Of a stretch of DNA of 64,000 bases, positions 43,670-51,719 are shown piece by piece. The stretch covers positions 1,178,001 to 1,242,000 of the forward strand of contig NZ_AP026442.1 of NCBI RefSeq assembly GCF_027923705.1, in the 5' to 3' direction. The translations under genes were made by a program, and so were the position numbers. The notes below the pieces were generated by a model. That model worked only from the letters and a program-made list of their open reading frames with translations, was not told the DNA's origin and ran no database searches. This DNA comes from Cellulomonas sp. NTE-D12. Lineage in GTDB: Bacteria > Actinomycetota > Actinomycetes > Actinomycetales > Cellulomonadaceae. Position 1 is the stretch's first letter; every line of letters starts with the position of its first letter.

Positions 43670-45639
43670 GCAGGAGCAGGGACCTGAGGCGTGCCGCGGC
43701 GGCTGCGCTGACGGGAGTCGGGCTCGTCGCCGCCGTCACCGGGGGTCTGGTCGCGAGCGCCCGGCCCGCCACAGCAGCGCCGCACGCGGCGGTGACCACA
43801 GGGCTGGCCACCACGGCGCCGACGAGCATCGAGACCGCCTCCGCGGGGCTCTCGCACCGGCCCGGGGACATGACCGCCGGCCGGGAGGTGACGCGGTACG
43901 ACGTCCGGGCGGACGTCGGCGCGGACGGTCGCACCCGGGTGACCATCGACCTGGACTTCGACTTCGGCAACGATCCCGGGCACGGCCCGTACCTGACGCT
44001 GACGACGCGGCAGCGGTACGACGACTCCCACGACCGCCTGTACCAGTACTCCGACATCACCGCGTCGAGCCCGACCGGGGCACCGGCCCACGTGAACAAG
44101 GAGAACGACCGGGACGCGATCGTCCTGCGGATCGGCGACCCGAAGAACGGCGACGTGCAGGGCGTGCAGACCTACCGGATCGCCTACACGGTGGACGGCT
44201 GGGTGAACCCCGCGAACAGCCAGCACAGCGGTGACGAGCTGTACTGGAACGTGATCGGGTCCGGCTGGGTGGTGCCGATCTCGCACCTGTCGCTGGTGGT
44301 GACCGGGCCTGCGTCGGCGGTGGGCGCCGCCTGCTACGTCGGCAGCTACGGCAGCACCGACCCGTGCACGTCGGCCGCGGTGCAGGGCACCGGCGGCCGG
44401 TTCACGCAGGACGTGGTGGACGTCGGCCAGCAGTGGTCGGTGGTCACCGGGTGGCCGGCCGGCACGTTCCGTTCCCAGCCGATCCTGGGTCCGCGGTACG
44501 ACCCCACGGCAGCCCTCGAACCGTTCAGCGTCGCCGGCGGGGCGGCGCTGGTGGTGCTGGTGCTCGGTGCCGTGGTGGTGGTGCGGCGCGTGCTGCGGAC
44601 GGGCCGGGACCAGGCGTACCTCGGGCTGACGCCGGGGCTGCGGCCGGCCTCCGGTCAGCAGGTGGCGACCGGGCTGCGGGACAGGCAGGCCGTCGCGGTG
44701 CAGTTCACACCTCCGGAGGGCACCGGCCCCGGCGCGGTCGGGACCCTCGTGGACGAGCGGGCGAACGCGGTGGACGTCACCGCGACCCTCGTCGACCTCG
44801 CCGTCCGCGGCTACCTGCGCATCGAGGAGGTGCCGCGCCGCGACCCGAGCAAGAAGCCGAAGGACTGGACGCTCGTGCAGCTGCGCGAGGCGGGCCCCGA
44901 GCTGCTGTCGTTCGAGACCGCGCTGCTCGGCTCCGTGTTCGCCGGCCGCCAGCAGGTCCGGCTGTCGGAGCTGCGGACGACGTTCGCCGCGTCGATGGCG
45001 GCGGTGCAGAGCAGCCTCTACCAGCACGTCACGGAGCGCGGCTGGTTCCGCAGCGACCCGCAGGCGGTGCGGAACCGGTGGCGGGTGAGCGGCGGCCTGC
45101 TGTCGGCGGGCGGCATCATCGCGCTGGTCGCGCCGCTGACCGCGCGGGTGCAGGTGCGCGGCGTCTCGCTGATCGGCGTCGCGATCCTGCCGGTCGGCCT
45201 GCTGACGCTGGTGCTGGCGCGACGTGCGCCGGCGCGGACCGCGGACGGGACGGCCGTGCTGGCGCAGGCGCTCGGCTTCCGGCAGTACCTGGCCACGGCC
45301 GAGGCGAACCAGATCCGGTTCGAGGAGGGCCAGGACATCTTCAGCCGGTACCTGCCCTACGCCATCGTGTTCGGGCTGGCCGACCGCTGGGCCCGGGTGT
45401 TCGCCGAGCTGGCGGCCCGGGGCCGGGTGGTCCCGCAGCCCACCTGGTACACGGGGTACTACAACGTCGGCGCCGGCATGTTCTGGGCGCAGAGCTTCGC
45501 GGGGGCGATGGACCGGTTCTCGACGATCGCGACGCAGTCGCTGTCCGCACCGACGCCGGGGTCGTCCGGCGGGTCCGGGTTCGGTGGCGGCGGCTTCTCC
45601 GGCGGGGGCGTCGGCGGCGGGGGTGGCGGGGGCTGGTAG
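43666..45639 (+). CDS. DUF2207 domain-containing membrane protein
   Basis: A 657-residue envelope protein. Signal peptide (about 1-42), extracytoplasmic DUF2207 domain (about 65-280, starting TRYDVRADVGADGRTRVTIDLDFDFG), a span near 285-308 (AALVVLVLGAVVVV), a cytoplasmic winged-helix-like region (about 345-470), two spans (about 475-515) and a C-terminal Gly-rich tail, GGGGFSGGGVGGGGGGGW. DUF2207 proteins have no settled function. GTG in GTGA overlap with smpB. Confidence 0.85.
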   Translation: MSRSRDLRRAAAAALTGVGLVAAVTGGLVASARPATAAPHAAVTTGLATTAPTSIETASAGLSHRPGDMTAGREVTRYDVRADVGADGRTRVTIDLDFDFGNDPGHGPYLTLTTRQRYDDSHDRLYQYSDITASSPTGAPAHVNKENDRDAIVLRIGDPKNGDVQGVQTYRIAYTVDGWVNPANSQHSGDELYWNVIGSGWVVPISHLSLVVTGPASAVGAACYVGSYGSTDPCTSAAVQGTGGRFTQDVVDVGQQWSVVTGWPAGTFRSQPILGPRYDPTAALEPFSVAGGAALVVLVLGAVVVVRRVLRTGRDQAYLGLTPGLRPASGQQVATGLRDRQAVAVQFTPPEGTGPGAVGTLVDERANAVDVTATLVDLAVRGYLRIEEVPRRDPSKKPKDWTLVQLREAGPELLSFETALLGSVFAGRQQVRLSELRTTFAASMAAVQSSLYQHVTERGWFRSDPQAVRNRWRVSGGLLSAGGIIALVAPLTARVQVRGVSLIGVAILPVGLLTLVLARRAPARTADGTAVLAQALGFRQYLATAEANQIRFEEGQDIFSRYLPYAIVFGLADRWARVFAELAARGRVVPQPTWYTGYYNVGAGMFWAQSFAGAMDRFSTIATQSLSAPTPGSSGGSGFGGGGFSGGGVGGGGGGGW

Positions 45640-45709
45640 GCGCGCTCGGGTGCGGGGGAGCGCGCTCCCAGCGCTGGTCCGTGTCGGTGGGCTCGGGGAC
45701 ACTGGCGCG

Positions 45710-46765
45710 ATGGACCTGCCGGTGATGCCGCCGATCGACCCGATGCTGGCCAAGGTCTCGTCGTCGATCCCGCCCGGACTGCTGTACGAGCCCAAGTGGG
45801 ACGGCTTCCGCTCGATCGTGTTCCGGGACGGCGACGCGGTGGAGATCGGCTCGCGCAACACCAAGCCGATGCAGCGGTACTTCCCCGAGGTGGTCGCCGG
45901 GATCCTGGCGCAGCTGCCGGAGCGGGTGGTGGTCGACGGAGAGATCGTCGTCCCCTCGACCCGGCACACCGGGCTCGACTTCGAGGCGCTGCTGCAGCGC
46001 GTGCACCCCGCCGAGTCCCGGGTGCGGCTGCTCGCCGCGGAGACGCCCGCGCGGCTGGTGCTGTTCGACGTGCTGGCGGTGGGGGACGACGACCTGCGGG
46101 AGCGGCCGTTCGCCGAGCGCCGTGCGGTCCTCGAGAAGCTGGTCGGACCGGGTGACGTGGTGTCCGTCACGCCGCAGACCGACGACCTCACGCAGGCTCA
46201 GCGGTGGTTCGAGCAGTTCGAGGGCGCCGGGCTGGACGGCGTGGTGGCCAAGGATGCCGGCGGCACCTACCAGCCGGGCAAGCGCACGATGACCAAGATC
46301 AAGCACGAGCGGACGGCCGACTGCGTGGTGGCCGGGTACCGGCTGCACACGTCGGGCACGGACGCCGTCGGGTCGCTGCTGCTGGGGCTGTACCGGCCGG
46401 ACGGGGTGCTGGCGTCGGTCGGCGTGGTCGGCGCGTTCCCGATGGCGCGCCGACGGGAGCTGCTCACCGAGCTCGCACCCCTGGTCACCACCCTCGAGGA
46501 CCACCCGTGGGGGGCGATGGCGACGGGTCGCACGCCGCGCGAGGCCGAGCACAGCCGGTGGGCGCGGGACCGGGACCTCTCGTTCGTCCCGCTGCGTCCC
46601 GAGCGGGTGGTCGAGGTGGCGTACGACCACCTGGAGGGCGACCGGTTCCGGCACACCGCGCAGTTCCGGCGGTGGCGGCCGGACCGCGACCCCTCCAGCT
46701 GCACCTATGCGCAGCTGGAGGAGCCGGTCACCTACGACCTGGCGGACGTGCTGGCCGGTCGCTGA
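45710..46765 (+). CDS. ligC: ATP-dependent DNA ligase (LigC-type)
   Basis: Seals nicks using ATP. The 351-residue protein has the adenylation lysine Lys29 in YEPKWDGFRS (motif I), GSRNTKPMQRYFPE, VVDGEIVVPS (motif III), GLDGVVAKDAGGTYQPGKRTMTKIKH (motifs IV-V) and a C-terminal OB domain. No polymerase or phosphoesterase domain is fused, which fits the LigC branch rather than LigD. GACACT ends six bases before the ATG, suggesting a leaderless mRNA. No NHEJ gene is adjacent. Confidence 0.92.
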   Translation: MDLPVMPPIDPMLAKVSSSIPPGLLYEPKWDGFRSIVFRDGDAVEIGSRNTKPMQRYFPEVVAGILAQLPERVVVDGEIVVPSTRHTGLDFEALLQRVHPAESRVRLLAAETPARLVLFDVLAVGDDDLRERPFAERRAVLEKLVGPGDVVSVTPQTDDLTQAQRWFEQFEGAGLDGVVAKDAGGTYQPGKRTMTKIKHERTADCVVAGYRLHTSGTDAVGSLLLGLYRPDGVLASVGVVGAFPMARRRELLTELAPLVTTLEDHPWGAMATGRTPREAEHSRWARDRDLSFVPLRPERVVEVAYDHLEGDRFRHTAQFRRWRPDRDPSSCTYAQLEEPVTYDLADVLAGR

Positions 46766-46834
46766 GCCGCGCTGGGTGACGGTCGGTCCGGCCGGTGCGC
46801 CGGGCTGTCGGCACCGCCGGCGCGGGCGCGACCG

Positions 46835-47623
46835 TCAGGCGCGCCGGCGCAGGGCGAACGCGGCGCCGGCGACGCAGACGACGCACCAGGTCAGCATCAC
46901 CGCGACCGACCGGCCGGGCACCGTGAACGACCCGGGCGCCAGGCCGGCCCGCACCGCCTCGGCCATCGGCTGGATCGGCAGCCAGTGGTGGGCGTGCTGC
47001 AGCCAGGCCGGCATCCGGTCCGCCGGGAAGCTGACGGGCGAGAACAGCAGCACCACGAAGACGAGCACCTGCGACATCAGCTGGGCGATGGTGCCCGGCA
47101 GCAGCCAGGCCATGGCGTAGCCGACCGCGGCGGCCGTCAGCGAGACGACGAGCGCCGTCGGCAACAGCCACCACGTCGGCGCGAGGTGCACGTGGAACCG
47201 CAGCACCCCGGCGAGCACACCGAGCACCACGCCGGGCAGCGCGATCAGCGTCCACACCAGCAGGTCCGCCGCCAGGAACAGCTCTCGCGGGACGGGGAGC
47301 GTCCGCATCCAGTCGGCGCTGCCCTCCGTGCGGGACTGCACCACCAGCTGGGGCGTCATCACCAGCCCGACCATGACCAGCGAGACGGTCGGCGCGCCGG
47401 TGGCCAGGTACAACGCCTCGGCCGGCGCCGGCTGGCCGACGAGCAGCCCGTACCCGATCACCGTCGCGACGGACAGCAGGATCTGCACCAGCACCAGCAG
47501 GGGGAGCGCGGAGGCCATCCGGCGGGCCTGCCAGCGCAGCAGCAGGGGCAGCTGCCGCAACGCCGAGACGCGGGGTGTCGCCAGCGCGGTCGACACGGTG
47601 GGTGCCGCGGTCGTCGTCGTCAT
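46835..47623 (-). CDS. ABC-2 type transporter permease
   Basis: A 262-residue membrane subunit with six likely spans, including ALPLLVLVQILLSVATVIGYGLL, TLIALPGVVLGVLAGVL, LLPTALVVSLTAAAVGYAMAWLL and the last, AVMLTWCVVCVAGAAFAL. ATG in ATGA overlap with its ATPase gene. Probably exports a drug or lipid; the substrate is unknown. The divergent TetR gene likely controls the pair. Confidence 0.88.
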   Translation of the reverse strand: MTTTTAAPTVSTALATPRVSALRQLPLLLRWQARRMASALPLLVLVQILLSVATVIGYGLLVGQPAPAEALYLATGAPTVSLVMVGLVMTPQLVVQSRTEGSADWMRTLPVPRELFLAADLLVWTLIALPGVVLGVLAGVLRFHVHLAPTWWLLPTALVVSLTAAAVGYAMAWLLPGTIAQLMSQVLVFVVLLFSPVSFPADRMPAWLQHAHHWLPIQPMAEAVRAGLAPGSFTVPGRSVAVMLTWCVVCVAGAAFALRRRA

Positions 47624-48609
47624 GCCGCCACCTCCGTCGCCTCGTCGGCGGCACCCGCAGCGGACGCCTCGGCCCCGTCGCCGGAGCCCTCTCCCACCAG
47701 CTCCACGTAGACGTCCTCCAGCGAGGCCGGTGCCAGGGCGTACCGCTCGAGACGCCCGGCGGCGAGCTCGTCGGACGCCCACTGGACGGCCGCGGCGGCG
47801 TGCGCCGCCGGGACGGCCGCGGTGGCGCGCAGACGTCCGCGGTCCACCAGGACGAGCCCGTCCGGCGTCAGCGGGTGCCGGCCCGGTGCGAGGTCCAGCT
47901 CCAGGGTCAGGGTGCCGCCGCGTCGGGCCGTGATGGCCGCCGGCGTCTCGTCGGCGAGAACCCGTCCCTGGTCCAGCACCACCAGCCGGTCGACCACGCG
48001 CTCCGCCTCCCGGACGTTGTGGGTGACCAGCAGCACGCCGGACCCCTCGTCGGCCAGCCGCCGGATCTGGGCCCAGAGCAGGCGGCGCCGGACGGGGTCG
48101 ACGTCGTTGGTCGGCTCGTCGAGCACCACGAGACGACCGGGCGCCACGGCCGTCATGGCGAACGCCGTCAGCCGCGCCACGCCTCCGGACACCTTCTCGG
48201 CCGGCGTGCGTGCCCACGGCATCAGGTCCAGGGACTCGAGCAGCTCGGACGTGCGGTGCCGGGCGACGGCGGGCCGGGCGCCGCGGATGCGGCCGACCAG
48301 CTCGACCGCACGGGCCGGCGTCAGCCCGGTGATGGGCACGTTGGCCTGCGCCTGCACGCTGACCAGCCGTCGCGCGAGATCCGGCCGGGCCACCGCGTCG
48401 ACACCGCACACCCGCACGGAGCCGGAGTCGGGCCGGGTGAGCCCGACGACCTGGTTGACGAGCGTCGTCTTGCCGGCGCCGTTGTGGCCCAGGAGCCCGA
48501 CCACCTGCCCCGGCGCGACCCGCAGGTCGACCCCGGCGTTCGCCTGCACCACGTGCCCCCTCCGGACGAACCGCTTGCGCAGCCCGTGCACCTCCAGCAC
48601 TGCGTCCAT
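47620..48609 (-). CDS. ABC transporter ATP-binding protein
   Basis: A 329-residue exporter ATPase of the DrrA/CcmA type. Walker A GHNGAGKTTLVNQV, Q-loop QAQANVPITGLTPARAVEL, signature KVSGGVARLTAFAMT (a weakened LSGGQ), Walker B RLVVLDEPTNDVD and H-loop LLVTHNVREAER, then a C-terminal extension of about 100 residues. The ATG at 48609 has GGAGG four bases upstream; a GTG just before it is rejected. Coupled to the permease. Confidence 0.93.
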   Translation of the reverse strand: MDAVLEVHGLRKRFVRRGHVVQANAGVDLRVAPGQVVGLLGHNGAGKTTLVNQVVGLTRPDSGSVRVCGVDAVARPDLARRLVSVQAQANVPITGLTPARAVELVGRIRGARPAVARHRTSELLESLDLMPWARTPAEKVSGGVARLTAFAMTAVAPGRLVVLDEPTNDVDPVRRRLLWAQIRRLADEGSGVLLVTHNVREAERVVDRLVVLDQGRVLADETPAAITARRGGTLTLELDLAPGRHPLTPDGLVLVDRGRLRATAAVPAAHAAAAVQWASDELAAGRLERYALAPASLEDVYVELVGEGSGDGAEASAAGAADEATEVAA

Positions 48610-48619
48610 CACGCCTCCT

Positions 48620-48702
48620 CAGATACCGATCTGCCTTCGCGTCGGAACGTAGCAGATACCGAACGGTATGAGACAGAGATTCCGGACGGGATGTAATCTC
48701 TG
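48620..48702. promoter_or_regulatory. Divergent promoter region with TetR-type operators
   Basis: ATACCG-AA-CGGTAT (48656-48669) is a perfect palindrome. CAGAT-ACCG-ATCTG (48620-48633) shares ATACCG, and CAGAGATT (48674-48681) pairs with AATCTCTG (48695-48702). TAATCT (48694-48699) is a -10 six bases before the tetR ATG, so bound repressor would block it. Binding is inferred. Confidence 0.65.
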
Positions 48703-48705
48703 CGC

Positions 48706-49494
48706 ATGGCGCGCTCACGGGACCCCCGGGACTGGGACGACGACGAGACGGTGAGCGCGGCCTCGCGCGCCCTCGTCGACGCCGCAGCCGTGCTCACCCG
48801 CGCGATGAGCCTCGGCGCCGCGGCCGCGGGGGAGCAGGTCAGCGACACGCTCTCCCGGACGCTGAAGGACGCCTCTCGCGAGCTGGCGGAGGCGTCCGCC
48901 CAGCTGGGTCGTCACGCGGGTGAGCGTCGGCGCCGCGCGAAGGTGGAGCGCACCCGTGCCGACCTGCTGGCCGCCGCGCGCCGGGTGTTCGCCGCCAAGG
49001 GCTACGAGGGCGCGGCGGTGGGGGACATCGCCGCGGAGGCCGGCTACACCAAGGGGGCGCTGTACTCGAACTTCGAGTCGAAGGAGGCCATCTTCCTCGA
49101 GATCGCCCGCGAGCTCACGGAGCAGGAGGCGGTGGAGACGTCGGGCTGGACACCGGCGGACCTGCGGCGCCACCTCGCGGTGCGGGTGCCCGACGACGAC
49201 CTGCTGACCCGCATGCTGCTGACCCTGGAGCTGTACACCTACGCCGTGCGGCACCCGGAGGCACAGGCCGAGCTGGCCCCGCTGGCTCGTGGGTCGATGG
49301 ACGTGCTGGCCCGGTTGGTGCACACCGCGCGGAGCGGCGCACCGGGTGAACCGACCCGTGCGGACCGGGACACCGCCCTGGGACTGGCGGCCGTGCACCT
49401 GCTCGCGGTCGTGGCTGGCCCGCTGCTGGGTGATGCTGACGAGGTGGCCGGTACCGCGGACCGGCTGGTGCAGCGCCTGCTCGCCGAGGGCTAG
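48706..49494 (+). CDS. TetR family regulator with long N-terminal extension
   Basis: A 262-residue regulator whose HTH (TRADLLAAARRVFAAKGYEGAAVGDIAAEAGYTKGALYSNFESKEAIFLEIA) begins near residue 83. Most TetR proteins start within about 15 residues of it. The extra segment has Asp-rich residues then alternating Ala/Leu helices (AASRALVDAAAVLTRAMSLG...LGRHAGERRRRAK), perhaps a coiled coil. The ATG at 48706 is supported by TAATCT six bases upstream. It probably represses itself and the divergent ABC operon. Confidence 0.88.
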   Translation: MARSRDPRDWDDDETVSAASRALVDAAAVLTRAMSLGAAAAGEQVSDTLSRTLKDASRELAEASAQLGRHAGERRRRAKVERTRADLLAAARRVFAAKGYEGAAVGDIAAEAGYTKGALYSNFESKEAIFLEIARELTEQEAVETSGWTPADLRRHLAVRVPDDDLLTRMLLTLELYTYAVRHPEAQAELAPLARGSMDVLARLVHTARSGAPGEPTRADRDTALGLAAVHLLAVVAGPLLGDADEVAGTADRLVQRLLAEG

Positions 49495-49656
49495 GGGCGC
49501 TGTCCGGGGCCGGCCCGGGCTCGGATCCAGGTGCTTCCCAGGCTGGGGCACCGGTGCACAGGAAGCCCACATCGGCCGTCCAGCGCCCTTCCGGACTGTC
49601 GAGGTCTGATGGTCACCGTCGACGTCACGGTGACGGCGGCGGGGGAGGTGGACGGG

Positions 49657-51144
49657 ATGTCCGAGCAGGAACCGCAGCAGGTGGGTGCAGGGGCCGACGA
49701 CGCCGTGCAGGCGCAGCAGCCGGCCGGTGGACCGGTCGCGGAGCCGGTGGTGCAGCCGATCGCCGCCCCGCCCGCTGCGACGCCCCCGGTCGACGGCGAC
49801 GCGGTGCACGGCGAGCCCGTGCCGCCCGTCGACCGCGACCCGTACGCCGTCCCCGCCGACGGTGGCTACCCGGTGGCCCCTGCGGTCGGGGACGTGGCGC
49901 TCGCGGTCGACCCGCGGCGGCGCACGCGTCGTCGTCGGGCGATCCTGGGCAGCTCCGCCGCCGCCGTGATCGCCGCGGCGCTCGTCGTCGGCGCTGCGGT
50001 GCACCCCGGGGCCGTTCCGACCGGCACCGCGGCGACCGCGACCGACGAGCGCGCGCCGTGGAGCTGGTCGCAGCACGGGTACGGCGACTCCGGACGCGGC
50101 GGGTTCGTCCCCAGCGCCCCCGGCTCGTCGTCTGACGGCAGGTCGTCCGACGGGTCGGGCGCGGCGTCGTCGGACGGCACCACCACGTCGGGCGCCACGA
50201 CCGCGACCGCGACGCAGCAGGTGGGCGTGGTGACGATCACCAGCCAGCTGGGCTACGAGAACGCGACCTCCGCCGGCACCGGCATGATCCTCACCGCGGA
50301 CGGCGTGGTGCTGACCAACAACCACGTCGTGGAGAACGCCACGGCGATCCGGGTGACCGTGGAGAGCACCGGCACGAGCTACACGGCGACGGTGCTCGGC
50401 ACCGACAAGAAGGCCGACGTGGCCGTGCTCAAGCTGCAGGGCGCCAGCGGCCTGACGCCGGTCACCCTGGACACCGCGGGTGTGAGCGGCGGCGAAGCGG
50501 TGACGGCGATCGGCAACGCCGAGGGCACCGGCACGCTGGTGGCCGCAGCCGGATCCGTCACGGCGACCGACCAGACGATGACGGCGTCGACCGACTCGGC
50601 CACCGCTGAGACGCTGTCCGGCCTGATCGAGTTCTCCGCCTCGGTGGTCAGCGGCGACTCCGGTGGTCCCGTGCTCGACTCGAACGGCCAGGTGGTGGGC
50701 ATCACCACGGCCGCCTCGAGCGGCCCGGGCTCGACCGTCGCCTACGCGATCGACATCCAGGACGCGATGGCCATCGCCAAGCAGATCGAGGCGGGGCAGG
50801 GGTCGTCCGACATCGTGATCGGGTACCCGGCGTTCCTCGGGGTGTCCATCGGCTCGTCGGCGCAGACGCGGGGCCTGCCGGGGGACACCAGCGGCTCGAC
50901 CGGCACGACGAGTGGTGCCACCATCGTCGGCGTGATCGCCGGGACGCCGGCCGCCGACGCCGGGCTGGTGGCGGGCGACACCATCACCAAGGTCGGCAGC
51001 ACCACCGTCACCTCGTCCGACCAGCTGTCCACCGTCCTGGCCGGCCACAAGCCGGGCGACAAGGTCACCATCACCTGGACCGCGGCAAGCACGGGCGCCA
51101 GCCACACGGCCACCGTGACGCTGGCGACGGGTCCGGTCGCTTGA
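49657..51144 (+). CDS. Membrane-anchored trypsin-like serine protease with PDZ domain (HtrA-like)
   Basis: A 495-residue protease. A cytoplasmic Pro/Ala-rich tail (1-90) is followed by one span (about 94-115), a Ser/Gly linker, the protease domain with His223 (TNNHVV), Asp254 (KKADVAVLKL) and Ser335 (SGDSGGPVL), and a PDZ domain (about 395-490, GVIAGTPAADAGLVAGDTITKVG). It probably handles damaged envelope proteins. ATG 49657 has GGGGAGG eight bases upstream; ATG 49609 lacks one. It ends in a strong terminator before ssrA. Confidence 0.9.
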   Translation: MSEQEPQQVGAGADDAVQAQQPAGGPVAEPVVQPIAAPPAATPPVDGDAVHGEPVPPVDRDPYAVPADGGYPVAPAVGDVALAVDPRRRTRRRRAILGSSAAAVIAAALVVGAAVHPGAVPTGTAATATDERAPWSWSQHGYGDSGRGGFVPSAPGSSSDGRSSDGSGAASSDGTTTSGATTATATQQVGVVTITSQLGYENATSAGTGMILTADGVVLTNNHVVENATAIRVTVESTGTSYTATVLGTDKKADVAVLKLQGASGLTPVTLDTAGVSGGEAVTAIGNAEGTGTLVAAAGSVTATDQTMTASTDSATAETLSGLIEFSASVVSGDSGGPVLDSNGQVVGITTAASSGPGSTVAYAIDIQDAMAIAKQIEAGQGSSDIVIGYPAFLGVSIGSSAQTRGLPGDTSGSTGTTSGATIVGVIAGTPAADAGLVAGDTITKVGSTTVTSSDQLSTVLAGHKPGDKVTITWTAASTGASHTATVTLATGPVA

Positions 51145-51162
51145 CCGGTCCCGCAGCCGGGT

Positions 51163-51201
51163 GCCGGGCGGGCCCGCGGGAATGAGCGGGACCCGCCCGG
51201 C
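51163..51201 (+). terminator. Terminator after the HtrA-like gene
   Basis: GCCGGGCGGG (51163-51172) pairs with CCCGCCCGGC (51192-51201), with a secondary CCCGC/GCGGG pairing in the loop. Confidence 0.75.
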
Positions 51202-51349
51202 GTTCTCCAGTACGATCGACCAGCCGCCCGAGGGCGGTGCTTGACAACTCAACATGGGGGTGATCGGTTTCGACGGTGGTCGCCGATCCAGGGGAAGCGG
51301 GCCGAGGACGCACGGTTATCTCGTTAACGATCCGCGCAAACCCATAGGT

Positions 51350-51388
51350 GCCAATACATCGCGCACCGACTTCGCCCTCGCCGCCTGA
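51350..51388 (+). other. tmRNA tag reading frame
   Basis: Twelve codons, ANTSRTDFALAA, then TGA. The ALAA ending is the degradation signal read by ClpXP-type proteases. Confidence 0.92.
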
Positions 51389-51599
51389 GCGAGCTGTGAA
51401 GTCCGTCAGCCCGAGCTAGCTTCCGACTCGGTTCCTGGCGTCATCTAGGGAGCCACTGCTCACAGCGTTCGTCAGTGACGTTGTGGGGACTTTCAGCTGA
51501 CTGAGCCTGTCCACGACTTGTCTGCGTGATCGTGGGGGCTGAGAAAAGCGCAGCAGAATGCGCCCGGAGAAGCCCTGGTTTAGTGTCATCGGACGCGGG

Positions 51600-51620
51600 T
51601 TCGATTCCCGCCACCTCCAC
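51600..51620 (+). repeat. attL core (within ssrA 3' end)
   Basis: Identical over 21 bp to 63363-63383; it begins TTCGATTCCCGCC and ends CACCTCCAC. Confidence 0.88.
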
Positions 51621-51659
51621 CATGTCTGACCTGCGGGTTCGTCCCGTACGGCGCTGATC

Positions 51660-51691
51660 TCGTTGACACGGACCCTGGTTCGTTGACACGG
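51660..51691. repeat. Direct repeats beside attL (candidate integrase arm sites)
   Basis: TCGTTGACACGG occurs at 51660-51671 and again at 51680-51691. The reverse complement of its core, TGTCAACG, occurs twice beside attR at 63261-63268 and 63272-63279. The arrangement suits arm-type binding sites of a tyrosine integrase. The TTGACA inside could also be a -35 element. Confidence 0.5.
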
Positions 51692-51719
51692 GTGGCCGTA
51701 CGGGCGGACTCTCACGCCT

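Larger units (their letters stand above)
51256..51622 (+). ncRNA. ssrA: Transfer-messenger RNA
   Basis: One-piece tmRNA of 367 nt that rescues stalled ribosomes with SmpB. The acceptor stem pairs GGGGGTG (51256-51262) with CACCTCC (51612-51618), then A and an encoded CCA. The tRNA-like 5' domain GATCGGTTTCGACGG and the T arm GCGGG-TTCGATT-CCCGC are intact. The resume codon GCC at 51350 opens the tag ANTSRTDFALAA, ending TGA 51386-51388. TACGAT (51211-51216) may be the -10. The 3' end doubles as the left attachment site of the island. Confidence 0.97.

Noticed and set aside
43666..43800. Fusion of smpB with the DUF2207 gene
   Set aside because: The two genes overlap by four bases in different frames with a clear stop and a signal peptide at the second start; they are coupled, not fused.
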